The notes beneath the pieces were generated by a model that had not been told where the DNA came from, searched no databases, and saw only the letters and a list, made by a program, of their open reading frames with translations. This document shows, piece by piece, positions 18,755-27,105 of a DNA stretch of 32,500 bases. The stretch covers positions 567,501 to 600,000 of the forward strand of contig WPIO01000166.1 of the NCBI GenBank assembly GCA_009760855.2, in the 5' to 3' direction. The translations under genes were made by a program, and so were the position numbers. How positions within the stretch are numbered: position 1 is the first letter of the stretch; the number at the start of each line of letters is the position of its first letter. Source of the stretch: Cristatella mucedo (lineage: Eukaryota; Bryozoa; Phylactolaemata; Cristatellidae).

Positions 18755-18830
18755 TAATGGTCCAGGAGGCAAGGTGCTCGCTCTTCACGATCAAGATCGT
18801 GGGCTCGAATCCTGAAGTGGGTGACCCTTT
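18755..18830 (+). mobile_element. tRNA-derived SINE head
   Basis: TGGTCCAGGAGG fits a Pol III A box and GGCTCGAATCC is a near-perfect B box, about 45 bases apart. The segment ctcttcacgatcaagatcgtg between them recurs in relatives at 21115 and, inverted, at 24575. It has no intact acceptor stem, so it is not a functional tRNA gene. Confidence 0.7.
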
Positions 18831-18849
18831 ATTGTCAACTGCAATCGGG

Positions 18850-19540
18850 TGGTATTAATAATAACAATGAATTTTTATAACACCCTCTGAGAACTCAAAT
18901 CTCTTTCTTGGCAATTTGCATTTGCTGCAAAAGAAGCACGATTGAATGGTTAGGCGTGGCATGCTCAATAAACAACAAGAATAACATGGTTAGGGATGAC
19001 ATGCACAGGGTCAGCATGCAAATATGGTTAGTGGCGCATGCGCAGCGTCAGCACGAACAAGCACGTAAAGGACGAATCACAGAGACCCACTAAATGTTGT
19101 GATAAATAGATGCGTTTTTAGTTCCTTTTTAAATGTCAAGTCAGAGTCAGGGGATATCATGACGCATGTCGGAAGTGGGTTCCAGGCTTTGGGAGCATAC
19201 GAACTAAAGGCACGATCTCCAAATGATTTGAAGTATTACGAGGTATAGATACACGATTAAATTCCGAAAACTGGGTGATACGATGCTTAGTCGGGTGCGG
19301 AAGTAAATCTGGTAGGTAGGCTGGGGCCAAATAATGAAGGGACCTAAAAGAGAATGACAAAACCTCAAAGCCGATGCTTTGCTTGACTGCGAGCCAGTGC
19401 AGGTCAGCGAGAAGTGGTATGATGTGGCAACATCGAAGCTCACGACGGACAGCCTAGCTGCAGAGTTTTGCACAAGCTGCAAGCCGCCGCCTGATTTCGC
19501 AGGCCGATAGACCAGCAAGTACTCACGATAATAACAACAA
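18850..19540 (-). mobile_element. LINE-B copy, decayed 3' half
   Basis: Read on the - strand it has RT C-terminal pieces (FRSLHYLAPAYLPDLLPH, AARLSVVSFDVATSYHFS), then the family 3' UTR (inverted: acatgcacagggtcagcatg, gacgaatcacagagacccac) and the terminal hairpin region (caccctctgagaactcaa) ending in an (ATT)n-like tail near 18857. It is in intron 1 of the candidate W-motif gene, antisense to it. Confidence 0.85.
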
Positions 19541-19654
19541 TAACCATAATGCACTTGATAGAGCGCCCTCAGAGAACTCAATCTCTTTCTAGGCGCTTTA
19601 AATTTTTGTGCTGCAAGGCAAACGCGATTTAATGGTGAGTAATAAGCATATAAT

Positions 19655-20617
19655 AATAATAATAATAATAATTCACTTGATAAAGCGCCCTCAGAGAACT
19701 TAATCTCTCTCTAGGCGCTTTACATTTGCTGTAAAGTGAAATGCAATTGAATGGTAAGTAAAATCATGCTTGAAAAACAGACGAAATGAATAATATGGTT
19801 AGGGGTGACATGCACAGGGTCAGCATGCAAATGTGGTTTGTGGCAGCATGCACAGTGTCAGCACGCATAAGCACATCAAGGACGAATCACAGGGACCCAC
19901 TAAATGCTGTCCTAAAAAGGTGTGTTTTTAGGTTCCTTTTAAATGTGGTCAGGTCGGGGGATGTTCTGACGCAGGTCGGGAGGGAGTTCCAGGCTTTGGG
20001 AGCATATGAGCTAAATGCACGGTCTCCAAAGGATTTAAGGTTTGTATGAGGTATTTCTAGACTGTTGGATTCCAAAAAGCGGGTGGTACGATGCTTGGCC
20101 TGATGGGGTAGTATATCTGACAGATAGGCTGGAGCCATAGAATGAAGGGACCTAAAAGTGAGGGACAAAACCTTGAAGTCAATCCGTTGCTTGACTGGTA
20201 GCCAGTGCAGGTCGGCGAGAAGTGGAGTAATGTGGCAACTGCGACGCTCACGACAGACAAGCCTAGCTGCAGAGTTTTGCACCAGCTGCAATCGCCTGAT
20301 CGCACATGCTGGTAGGCCAGCGAGCAGTGAGTTGCAGAAGTCGAGACGGGATGTCACGAATGCATGGACCAACTTGGACGTGGTATCTTTATCTAAACAA
20401 GCCCAAATTGCAGCAATGTTATGAAGCTGAAAATAGGCTGATTTGACCGTGGAGCTGATATGGTTTTCTAACGAGAGGTCGCTTTGGAATATGACACCTA
20501 GATTTTGAGCTGATTCAACTGGAGATATGCTGGCAGAGCCAATTTTGAGAGTCAGCCTTTCCAATCTCTGGATCACACTGGGTTTGCCCATAACTAGTAA
20601 GTTAGTTTTATCAGCAT
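19655..20617 (-). mobile_element. LINE-B copy with the best-preserved reverse-transcriptase C-terminus
   Basis: An uninterrupted - strand frame of 258 codons (19887-20663) encodes the C-terminal RT region: NLLVMGKPSVIQRL, AQNLGVIFQSDLSLE, HAFVTSRLDFCNSLLAGLP, LQLVQNSAARLVCRE, HITPLLADLHWLPVKQRI, FRSLHSMAPAYLSDIL, SYAPKAWNSLPTCVR, LTTFKRNLKTHLFR. This arrangement is characteristic of CR1/L2/Rex-type non-LTR elements. The 3' UTR and a hairpin ending in (ATT)n follow at lower coordinates. No catalytic domain is present, so the copy is 5'-truncated and inactive. The frame runs past the element's apparent end (20617) into the adjoining copy. Confidence 0.92.
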
Positions 20618-20940
20618 GATGAATAACATGGTTAGGGGTGACATGCACAGAGTCAGCATGCAAGTGTGGTTAGTAGCAGCATGCACATTGTCAGCACGCA
20701 TAAGCACATATAGGACCAATCAAAGGGATCCTCTAAATGCTGTCCTAAGTAGGCGTTTTGAATTTCTTTTTAAATGTGGTCAAGTAAAGGGATGTTGTGA
20801 CGCAAGTCCGGATTGAGCTCCAGGCTTTATGAGCATACGAACTAAATGCACGATCTCCAAAGGATGTGAGGTTTGTAGGTTGAGGTATTGGCAAACTGTT
20901 GGATTCCGAAAAGCGTCTGACCAGCTGCGTAGAAGGTAAA
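20618..20940 (-). mobile_element. LINE-B fragment abutting the previous copy
   Basis: It restarts with gaataacatggttaggggtgacatgc, as in the other copies, and runs through the 3' UTR into the RT tail (SYAHKAWSSIRTCV). It lacks the terminal hairpin and is truncated near 20940. It directly joins the 5' edge of the 19655-20617 copy, suggesting one element inserted into another. Confidence 0.82.
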
Positions 20941-21109
20941 TGGTTGAGGTCATCGTGAAGGTCGAGCGTCGATCGAGCCGAGCACCGAGCGATGGTCATC
21001 GATCCCGTCCCGATCGAGAGGCGACGGTCGCCGGCTGTTACATCAAGTGATGCAGAGACCGGTCTCTCGGTGACAGAGATCGAGATAGATAACGATAGCC
21101 CATGAGTCT

Positions 21110-21175
21110 TAGAACAAGGTGCTAGCTCTTCACGATCCGGGTCGTGGACCTTGGACACGCAGTGGTCGATCGTTT
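21110..21175 (+). mobile_element. tRNA-derived SINE head (partial)
   Basis: aaggtgctagctcttcacgatc and the following gggtcgtgga match the SINE at 18770, but the B box is damaged. Confidence 0.5.
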
Positions 21176-21181
21176 GTTAAC

Positions 21182-21227
21182 TGACCTTGTAAACCTTTTG
21201 TTGACCTTGTACCTTTGACCCTGACCT
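21182..21227. promoter_or_regulatory. Cluster of nuclear-receptor half-site-like motifs
   Basis: TGACCTTG occurs at 21182 and 21202, TGACC at 21216 and TGACCT at 21222. TGACCTTG is the reverse complement of the extended half-site CAAGGTCA used by ERR/SF-1-type receptors. It lies about 170 bases before a candidate exon. Sequence match only; function is speculative. Confidence 0.3.
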
Positions 21228-21397
21228 CTTTAAAGAGGGAGCGATTGCCGCGCAGGCTCTTCTACCTCTACACACGCGAGACAGTTAAATCAAGTATCTT
21301 ATTTTTTAGAGAGAAAGGGAGGGAGGAATGGAGAGGCAGACAGAGACTTGCCGAAAAATATGTTTTTTCCCCATAAAATTCGTCTACCCGGTTGTAG

Positions 21398-21502
21398 AGG
21401 CGACTGGAGGAGGAGCAAACTCAGCGAGACAAGTGGGAGAATTTGCCGCTATGGAAAAAAGAGATTCTGCTGGCGCGAGGCCGGCGAGACGCGGCCAAGC
21501 AG
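21398..21502 (+). CDS. Candidate second exon of the W-motif gene
   Basis: The acceptor is tacccggttgtag and the donor GTCAGT is at 21503, both phase 0. The 35 codons read RRLEEEQTQRDKWEN then LPLWKKEILLARGRRDAAKQ. This Glu/Arg helix followed by P-x-W-K-K-x-I-L-x-x-R closely parallels the taperin motif VPAWKREILERKR and the second phostensin motif MPAWKRGLLERRR. The frame is closed by TAG just upstream of the acceptor, so the exon stands only if spliced. The preceding intron would be 3211 bp and carries the LINE-B cluster. Other frames show no such conservation. Confidence 0.65.
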
Positions 21503-21509
21503 GTCAGTG

Positions 21510-22317
21510 ACCGCTCGCCACAGCTGCTGATCCGCCGCCCGAGAGTGAACGAATCGACTACGATGGCAGCTGATCCGCTAGCCATCGCCGGTGGGGCTCC
21601 ACATAGCGGGCAGCGCAGAGAGATGGCTCAGACGGACTCGCTTGAGCTGAGCTCGGGCTTTGCCGCGCTTGAACGGTGACATGCCGCCAGTGTATGCGAT
21701 GCTTCGAGCGAGCTACAAATAGCGCCTTTGCTTCGCTTCGGTGACATTGGTCGAGATGTCTGCAAAAGCAACTCCGACTCCTCCAGAGCGAATAGCTAGT
21801 CTGGCGCCCATAGAGAACATTCTCAATCACAGCTGTCTTCCTCAATAGTCCTTTCTACGAAGGCCAAACAGCACTACAGTCACAATGATCTAAAGTCAGA
21901 CCAGACACGCCCCCCGATGAAAAGGGAGAAGTGGCTGTACTTCGCACTGATTTGGTTTATGGAAAGCTGTGGTATTTCAGTTATCAACAAAAACGAATTT
22001 TAGAAGCACATTCGGCCTGCTTTCACTGCGTGGACATTCTGCTACGTAACGTACAAGCGGCTGCAAGGGCCGGATGCTTGCTTTCCCGAGTCCGTCACCT
22101 TGCTGAGTCACATTGACCCAGATAGATCGAGCGATCGAGGTCTTCCTTGAGCGGTTTTTACCGATTTGACCAGTCGGCGCATACGGGCATATGAACCGGA
22201 CACCCACACATGTCACCTATCGCCCAAGATTATCGTAATCGACAACCTCTCCCCCCCCCGAAGCGACAGGCGAGAAATATGTGCTCTGCTACGTCGCAAT
22301 CAAAACTCTCATCCTAG
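21510..22317. other. Presumed intron of the W-motif gene
   Basis: Mixed composition with a poly-C run at 22252-22258. Short frames lack recognisable features. It ends in the acceptor atcctag. Confidence 0.4.
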
Positions 22318-22428
22318 GTGTCCCAATTAGCGAGAGGTGACGGCCCGAAGTCACCCGAAGTCAACAACACGCCCCCCTGGATGCAGGAGCTTGCCGACAA
22401 GAAACTGAGGCGAACCACGGCGTCCTAA
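22318..22428 (+). CDS. Candidate terminal exon of the W-motif gene
   Basis: After the acceptor tctcatcctag, phase 0, 36 codons read VSQLARGDGPKSPEVNN, then TPPWMQELADKKLRR, then TTAS and stop TAA (22426-22428). PPWMQELADKKLRR is a third Trp/basic motif of the PxWxxELxxKK type seen in actin-regulatory proteins. Joined by phase with the exons at 18058 and 21398 it would make a 114-residue protein. The frame stays open for another 111 codons after the stop (see the next entry). Confidence 0.5.
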   Translation: MSQLARGDGPKSPEVNNTPPWMQELADKKLRRTTAS

Positions 22429-22764
22429 GACGTGGCCGCCGCCGCCGAGGAGACGTCGTCCGGGAAGACTGCCTCGTTTGCTCTCCAGCAGGAGACGGTC
22501 GACACAACCGACGCGGCATCGAATGCTTGGCCTGAAAGTGATGGCTGCTGCTCCAGCTCACGTGCGAGCACAACTCAGCTGCTCAGCGCCCAGGAGTGTG
22601 GCCACCCATCCGCCTCCTGCTGCCGGCGCTACTCGCTAGTGCAGCGAGCGACGGCGGAGCAGCTTTCAGGCAGCAAGCAGGCGCCGAAGCTTCAGCTCGG
22701 CTCATGGCTCGAGCTTGCAGTGCACGAGAGCTGCAGCTGCTATTTGTCTAATGATGCTATCTAA
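22429..22764 (+). other. In-frame GC-rich extension after the TAA, possibly coding
   Basis: Directly after the stop at 22426 the same frame continues for 111 codons (DVAAAAEETSSGKTAS onward) to TAA at 22762. It is Ala/Ser-rich and GC-rich like coding sequence elsewhere in the window. It may be 3' UTR with biased composition, a coding exon reached by other splicing, or a region separated by a recent nonsense change or stop readthrough. Confidence 0.3.
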
Positions 22765-22854
22765 TATCCATGCAATATATCTAATATATATCTAGAATAA
22801 GTATATATGTAAATGTGCAATACATATATATATATATATATACATGTGTGTATG

Positions 22855-22902
<48 letters not shown>

Positions 22903-22925
22903 TTACATGTATGTGTGTGTATGTC
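22765..22925. repeat. (AT)n microsatellite with GT steps
   Basis: Long AT alternation interrupted by tacatgtgtgtatg at both ends in inverted sense. No coding content. Confidence 0.95.
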
Positions 22926-22959
22926 TAACGTCTAATATCTGTCTAACATAATAATAGTA

Positions 22960-23440
22960 ATAATAATGCACTTGATAAAGCGCCCTCAGAAAACTCAATA
23001 TCTTTCTAGGCGCTTTACAGTTGCTGCAAAGGGAAATGCAACTGAATGGTAAGTAATGTCATGCTTTATAAACAACATGAGTAACATAATAATAGTAATA
23101 GTAATAGTAATACCCTTGATAAAGCGCCCTCAGAAAACTCAATATCTTTCTAGGCGCTTTACATTTGCTGCAAAGGGAAATGCAATTGAATGGTGAGTAA
23201 AATCATGCTTGATAAACAAACAAAATGAATTACGTGGTTAGGGGTGACATGCACAGGGTCAGCATGCAAGTGTGGTTAGGGGCAGCATGCACAGTGTCAG
23301 CACACATATGCACGTGAAGGACGAATCACAGGGACCCACTAAATGCTGTCCTAAATAGGTGTGTTTTTAAGTTCTTTTTAAATGTGGTCAAGTCAGGGGA
23401 TATTTTGACGCAGGTCGGGAGGGAGTTCCACGCTTTGTAG
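22960..23440 (-). mobile_element. Two nested or tandem LINE-B 3' ends
   Basis: Two hairpin ends (22970-23025 and 23105-23165) with gataaagcgccctcagaaaac and tctttctaggcgctttac are each preceded by an (ATA/GTA)n tail. The first breaks off about 60 bases later. The second continues through the 3' UTR into the RT tail (KAWNSLPTCVKISPDL, TFKKNLKTHLFRTAFSGSL) to about 23440. Both are in the - orientation, like the copies at 18.8-20.9 kb. Confidence 0.88.
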
Positions 23441-23940
23441 GGGACATCTAATACACATCTAGCTTGCCAGCCGTGACATTGGCCGGCACCAACGATGCAC
23501 GGCATTAGCGAATAGAAAATAAGTACCGATTGTAATTGACAACTGTCAACCACCAATAGCGGCCATAGATAGACATAGATGGATGTGCGAGCCCAGCACC
23601 TCTGGCTGCCCACTGCAGGCCGTCCTGTCGTCCGCTGCAGCCGACAGCAGGCGGCCACCACGAGCCAGCGATCGCCGCCCTGCTGAATGGATGACCAGCG
23701 AGGGCACCACCTGGTGAATCTTGAGCGCGTCAACTGCGGATGTTCGCCAACAAGTCGGCCACTCTGGATGACGACCAAGCAGATCGGGCGGGCACCCTGA
23801 TTTGCTAGGGGTCAGCACCCGGAAAAATTATCACCCAGGGCTTGGCCTCGAGGCTGGCTAGGAAAGGCCAAGGTCAAGTGCTGGTGACCGCAGCAGCAGC
23901 AGCAAATTTAGAAAATTAGAAAAAATTAGGAAAAGCTTCA
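23441..23940. other. Unassigned GC-rich stretch
   Basis: GC-rich sequence adjoining the LINE-B end, with short frames on both strands that resemble no family I recognise. It may be an older repeat. A CAAGGTCA motif lies near 23869. Confidence 0.35.
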
Positions 23941-23964
23941 TTTATGCAGCAGCAGAACAGCCTT

Positions 23965-24060
23965 AAAGACAATAAAGGAGTGCTGCCCACAGCAGCACTC
24001 GAACCCACGATCTGGATTGTGAAGTGCAAGCACCTTACCCCTGGGCTCAGAGGTCTATTC
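23965..24060 (-). mobile_element. tRNA-derived SINE head, inverted
   Basis: On the - strand AGCCCAGGGG (A box-like), aaggtgcttgcacttcac, atcgtgggttcgagtgc (B box GGTTCGAGTGC) appear in the spacing seen at 18755. It is followed by a cag/gcagc-rich run. Confidence 0.65.
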
Positions 24061-24098
24061 CACGAACTCACGACATTAGACAGTCTCAACTTCTCCTG

Positions 24099-24137
<39 letters not shown>

Positions 24138-24560
24138 AGTGTCTTTTTCTCATTGCAGGTCTTCGTGCATGCAGGATAAGGCTAATTTACAGTAACAAAT
24201 TCAATTTTTCTGGGGTCCTTCAGCTTCCGCTCTTCAGTTCTTATTTAATTCTCAAGCCCCGACTATGCTGCGGACTGATATCACGTGACACACGCACATA
24301 CTCGGTGGCATTTCAAACAAAGCAAGAAATTTACATGTTTCTCAAAGCCTTCACACTGGTCGCAGTGCAAAGTGTCTTTTAAGTGTTTATGCTGAAATCG
24401 TGCTCGCCACCGCCGCTCCTATCGCGTTCCAGCTGACTTTCCAACAGCTTCCTTTTCCCCATTCGTAGTTTGCTCAAAAAATCTATCACCTGATTTAACA
24501 TCCTCATTTGGGGATAGCGACAGAAGAACCTCGACGGCTGTCGCAACTGCTTGCAGCTGG
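24061..24560. other. Intronic or intergenic sequence with a short (CT)n tract
   Basis: (CT)16 at 24102-24133; otherwise nothing recognisable. Confidence 0.5.
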
Positions 24561-24569
24561 CCATACAAG

Positions 24570-24660
24570 ATCGCCAACTCTTCAGGATTCGAGCCCACAA
24601 CCTCGGTCGTGAAGAGTTAGCAGTTTATCTCCTGGGCTAGCACGGCCAAACATCTTATAC
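24570..24660 (-). mobile_element. tRNA-derived SINE head, inverted
   Basis: On the - strand TAGCCCAGGAG (A box), ctcttcacgaccgaggttgtg and GGCTCGAATCC (B box), then tgaag, match the 18755 copy closely. It forms a convincing dispersed family with the other heads. Confidence 0.7.
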
Positions 24661-24779
24661 AGATACACCGACAAGCAACCGAGTCCGCAAGCATATGAAT
24701 GCGTAGCCGCACGGCGGCAGAGCCGTATGGCATTTGATTCTCCTGCTACTAGTAACCTGCCTATTGGCTATAATCTTGC

Positions 24780-25100
24780 TTACCAATTGTCATTGTTCAA
24801 ATCGATGAATTCTTTACATGAATTTCTCGATGGTGTGGTTAATGTTGGTAAGGTCTGTGAATTGTATAGTTACAAATAAAAGCTAATCCTACCATGCTCT
24901 CCTTTATCTTTTTATCATAATCTTCTTCTTTTTGCGTTTTCTAGCTCATATTCCATCAATTATATATATATCCCAATATATAACAATATATATCCCAATA
25001 TATCAATATATCCCAATTCCATCAATTATTTTGTCAAGAACACCAGATCAGTGGAATTTCCCTTCTTTTATTGTACCATGACCAACTCTAGCATAACCAC
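24780..25100 (-). other. AT-rich flank of the capsid-like fragment, possible small basic-protein remnant
   Basis: On the - strand a short frame beginning MGGYARVGHGTIKEGKF (start near 25108) lies directly downstream of the capsid-like frame. After an (ATATATCCCA)n-type repeat (24960-25020), a piece reads ARKRKKKKIMIKR. A small basic protein next to the penton gene would suit adeno-/Polinton-like elements, but the match is weak. Confidence 0.25.
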
Positions 25101-25119
25101 CCATTGCTCTACATATTAT

Positions 25120-25634
25120 TTTTAAATTTCTTTTGTAACCTTAACATCTGAAACAAAATTAATACAATTTCTATTTTGATCTGTTAAACTAACTTTAAAA
25201 CTGCTTATTCCTTCTATATCTCCACGTGTTGGTAGATATATTGTTTTAGAAAGACGAAGGTAAACTTTTTCACCTGGATTAATATCATTAACATCAATAG
25301 CATACAACAACGAACATTGTTCAATAAATATTGATCTAAATTCTAAATAATTCATATTATGATCAACCAAGTCACAGTTAACACTAATCCACTCTACTCC
25401 AGAATTGTCAGGTAACTGCATTTACTTCAAACTTAGTAAGTACCAGAATAATATGTAGCTTTTTCTATAGCTTTGTAAGGTGTTCCACCAACCATTGCAG
25501 GATCAAAAAAACCTTGTTAATTTGCATTAAAACCTAATAAATGTCCAATGGTTTCCATAACACCAGATGCATTACTTCCAAGTAGTACAATATATCTACT
25601 ACTACATATACTACTGTACTATACTATACATATA

Positions 25635-25717
<83 letters not shown>

Positions 25718-26300
25718 CATATACATAACAGATCTAATACTTGGGTTATTATTGTATCAACTGTGCCAACACTAAATTTTATTCCACTGCTATTTCTATT
25801 AGAGGAAATATAAAGATCACCATTATCATTTAGACTTAATTTAACAGCATTTAAAATTGTATTGCTATCATAATATCCTTCTGGAATTGCAAATGACATC
25901 GCTAAAAATTTATAACTTTTTTTATACCAACGAAAATAAGTTTGCAGCAATTACATTAGAAATTACTCTGTTTTATGTTCAAATTCTACTCTTCGTAAGC
26001 CAAATTTAATATAACCAGAGTTTGATCCAAGATAATAGGTGGTACTAATGAATTTGCTTAAGAACTAGTATTTCCCGGTAATCTAATTGACACTCTTATT
26101 TATTATATTTTAGGAATTTATATAACAACTGTCATTTGTTGTGAACCAAATTCTAAAATTTTTTATTTTTGATCTGAAACTGAAATTAGTATATCTGACA
26201 TAGATTCGCCAGAAGTATTATGATATTCAATAGTATTTGGTTCATATGTCATCTGTTTCCAAGAGTAAAAATTCTAAGCGAAACTTCTTAGGACTTGTGT
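25120..26300 (-). pseudogene. Decayed minor-capsid (penton)-like gene of a Polinton/Maverick- or adinto-like element
   Basis: The block is much more AT-rich than its neighbours, with AT-biased codons on the - strand. In - strand order the pieces are: SWKQMTYEP (about 26260), TYYLGSNSGYIKFG (about 26040), FAIPEGYYDSNTILNAVK (about 25905), METIGHLLGFNAN (about 25560), WISVNCDLVDHN (about 25395) and KTIYLPTRGD then FKVSLTDQNRNCINF (about 25250-25160). The x-PxGYY-(S/T)..-L...(I/V) start, the LLGF motif, the V-x-CDLV strand and the YLP...I.SF.V.LTD..G/N..I.F ending are the succession I know from Polinton minor capsid proteins. At least two in-frame stops, a frameshift and a microsatellite (25635-25712) break it, so it is dead. 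Attribution rests on motif recall and order, not a search. Confidence 0.5.
25635..25712. repeat. (AC)n(AT)n compound microsatellite inside the capsid-like gene
   Basis: About 23 AC units followed by about 16 AT units, lying in the middle of the capsid-like reading frame and ending its 5' portion. It expanded after the fragment was inserted or came with it. Confidence 0.95.
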
Positions 26301-26469
26301 TTCATCATCATTTATATAATAACAAGTATTAAGTTTAAATTATTAAGTTTAGATCTGAAAAAACTTCATATTCTGAAATAAATTTTAACACTTGGTGTAC
26401 AATTTCCCCTCTAGATCTAGGAGCCTCTGCCAGATCAGGCGGGGCAACAAGGACACAGCAGTCAACTAT

Positions 26470-26615
26470 TGGTTCGGTCAAGCGATTAAGGTGCTCGCCC
26501 AGACCGAGGTCTGGCCGAGGTCACGGTCTCGAGCCCCGAGGTGTACGTGAAGAGCATGAATAGAGACAAAGTTTTCTTCTGGGCGCTACACAAATAAACT
26601 ATATTTAAATTTATT
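26470..26615 (+). mobile_element. tRNA-derived SINE with LINE-like 3' tail
   Basis: Head: TGGTTCGGTCAAGCG (A box-like), aaggtgctcgccc, ggtctcgagcccc (B box-like). Tail: gacaaagttttcttctgggcgctacacaaataaac and then ATTT repeats. The tail resembles the CR1/L2-type ends (gcgct..ataaa) in this window, so the unit looks like a composite SINE mobilised by such a LINE. Confidence 0.6.
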
Positions 26616-26791
26616 TATTTAATAGCCCACATGCATATACCGAACTCAGACGATAACCGAATGTGATGGAGTAGGCAGGGCAGCAGAGTCGAGCCTCGGG
26701 TGCAGCGGCTAAAACGGAAAGTCCTCACTCAGGCAAAGCCTTGTGAATTGAGATATGACCTTATGACCCTATGACTTTGCGCACTTTGCAG

Positions 26792-26819
26792 GCTAAGCGT
26801 CTGATGCTCGAAGATGCAG
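26792..26819 (+). CDS. Candidate 28-nt micro-exon, alternative continuation of the W-motif gene
   Basis: It lies between acceptor gcactttgcag and donor GTAGCA (26820). It reads AKRLMLEDA plus one base. It starts in phase 0, so it could follow the exon at 21398 (RRDAAKQ then AKRLML, compare KRAKLA after the taperin motif), and it leaves phase 1, which the 26969 exon accepts. Too short to prove by itself. Confidence 0.3.
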
Positions 26820-26968
26820 GTAGCAGTGAGTCTCGGCACGTGGCCTTTGACCCGACCGACCAGTTACAGCGAGTGCCTTGCCACTGCCGCAGCTCCGGCG
26901 CCCCGCCACAGCCGGGTTCGCACCGCCCCCTCTGCGACTCCGCCCTCTCGCTAGTCCCCTCCCCTCAG

Positions 26969-27105
26969 CCGAGGGCTTGGCGGGCGACGTTGCTGCCGCC
27001 GCGGGCGCCTCGCGGGCGGAAGCTGGCTCAGACGGCAGCGAGAATCTCGGGCTGGGCCACCAGGGCGGCGAGCACGTCGCCGTCATGGCCCGAGAACGGT
27101 CCTGA
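26969..27105 (+). CDS. Candidate terminal exon, GC-rich
   Basis: A strong polypyrimidine acceptor (gtcccctcccctcag) is followed by 44 residues (EGLAGDVAAAAGASRAEAG, SDGSENLGLGHQGGEHV, AVMARERS) to stop TGA at 27103. Composition is coding-like against AT-rich surroundings. Incoming phase fits the 28-nt micro-exon, giving a 132-residue alternative form with the exons at 18058 and 21398. It could equally belong to another transcript. Confidence 0.35.

Noticed and set aside
18755-18830. Functional tRNA gene
   Set aside because: The A and B boxes are present but acceptor and anticodon stems do not pair well, and similar cores recur next to repeats, so a SINE fits better.
19204-19581. 125-codon - strand frame as a host gene
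   Set aside because: It is a frameshifted part of the LINE-B reverse-transcriptase tail.
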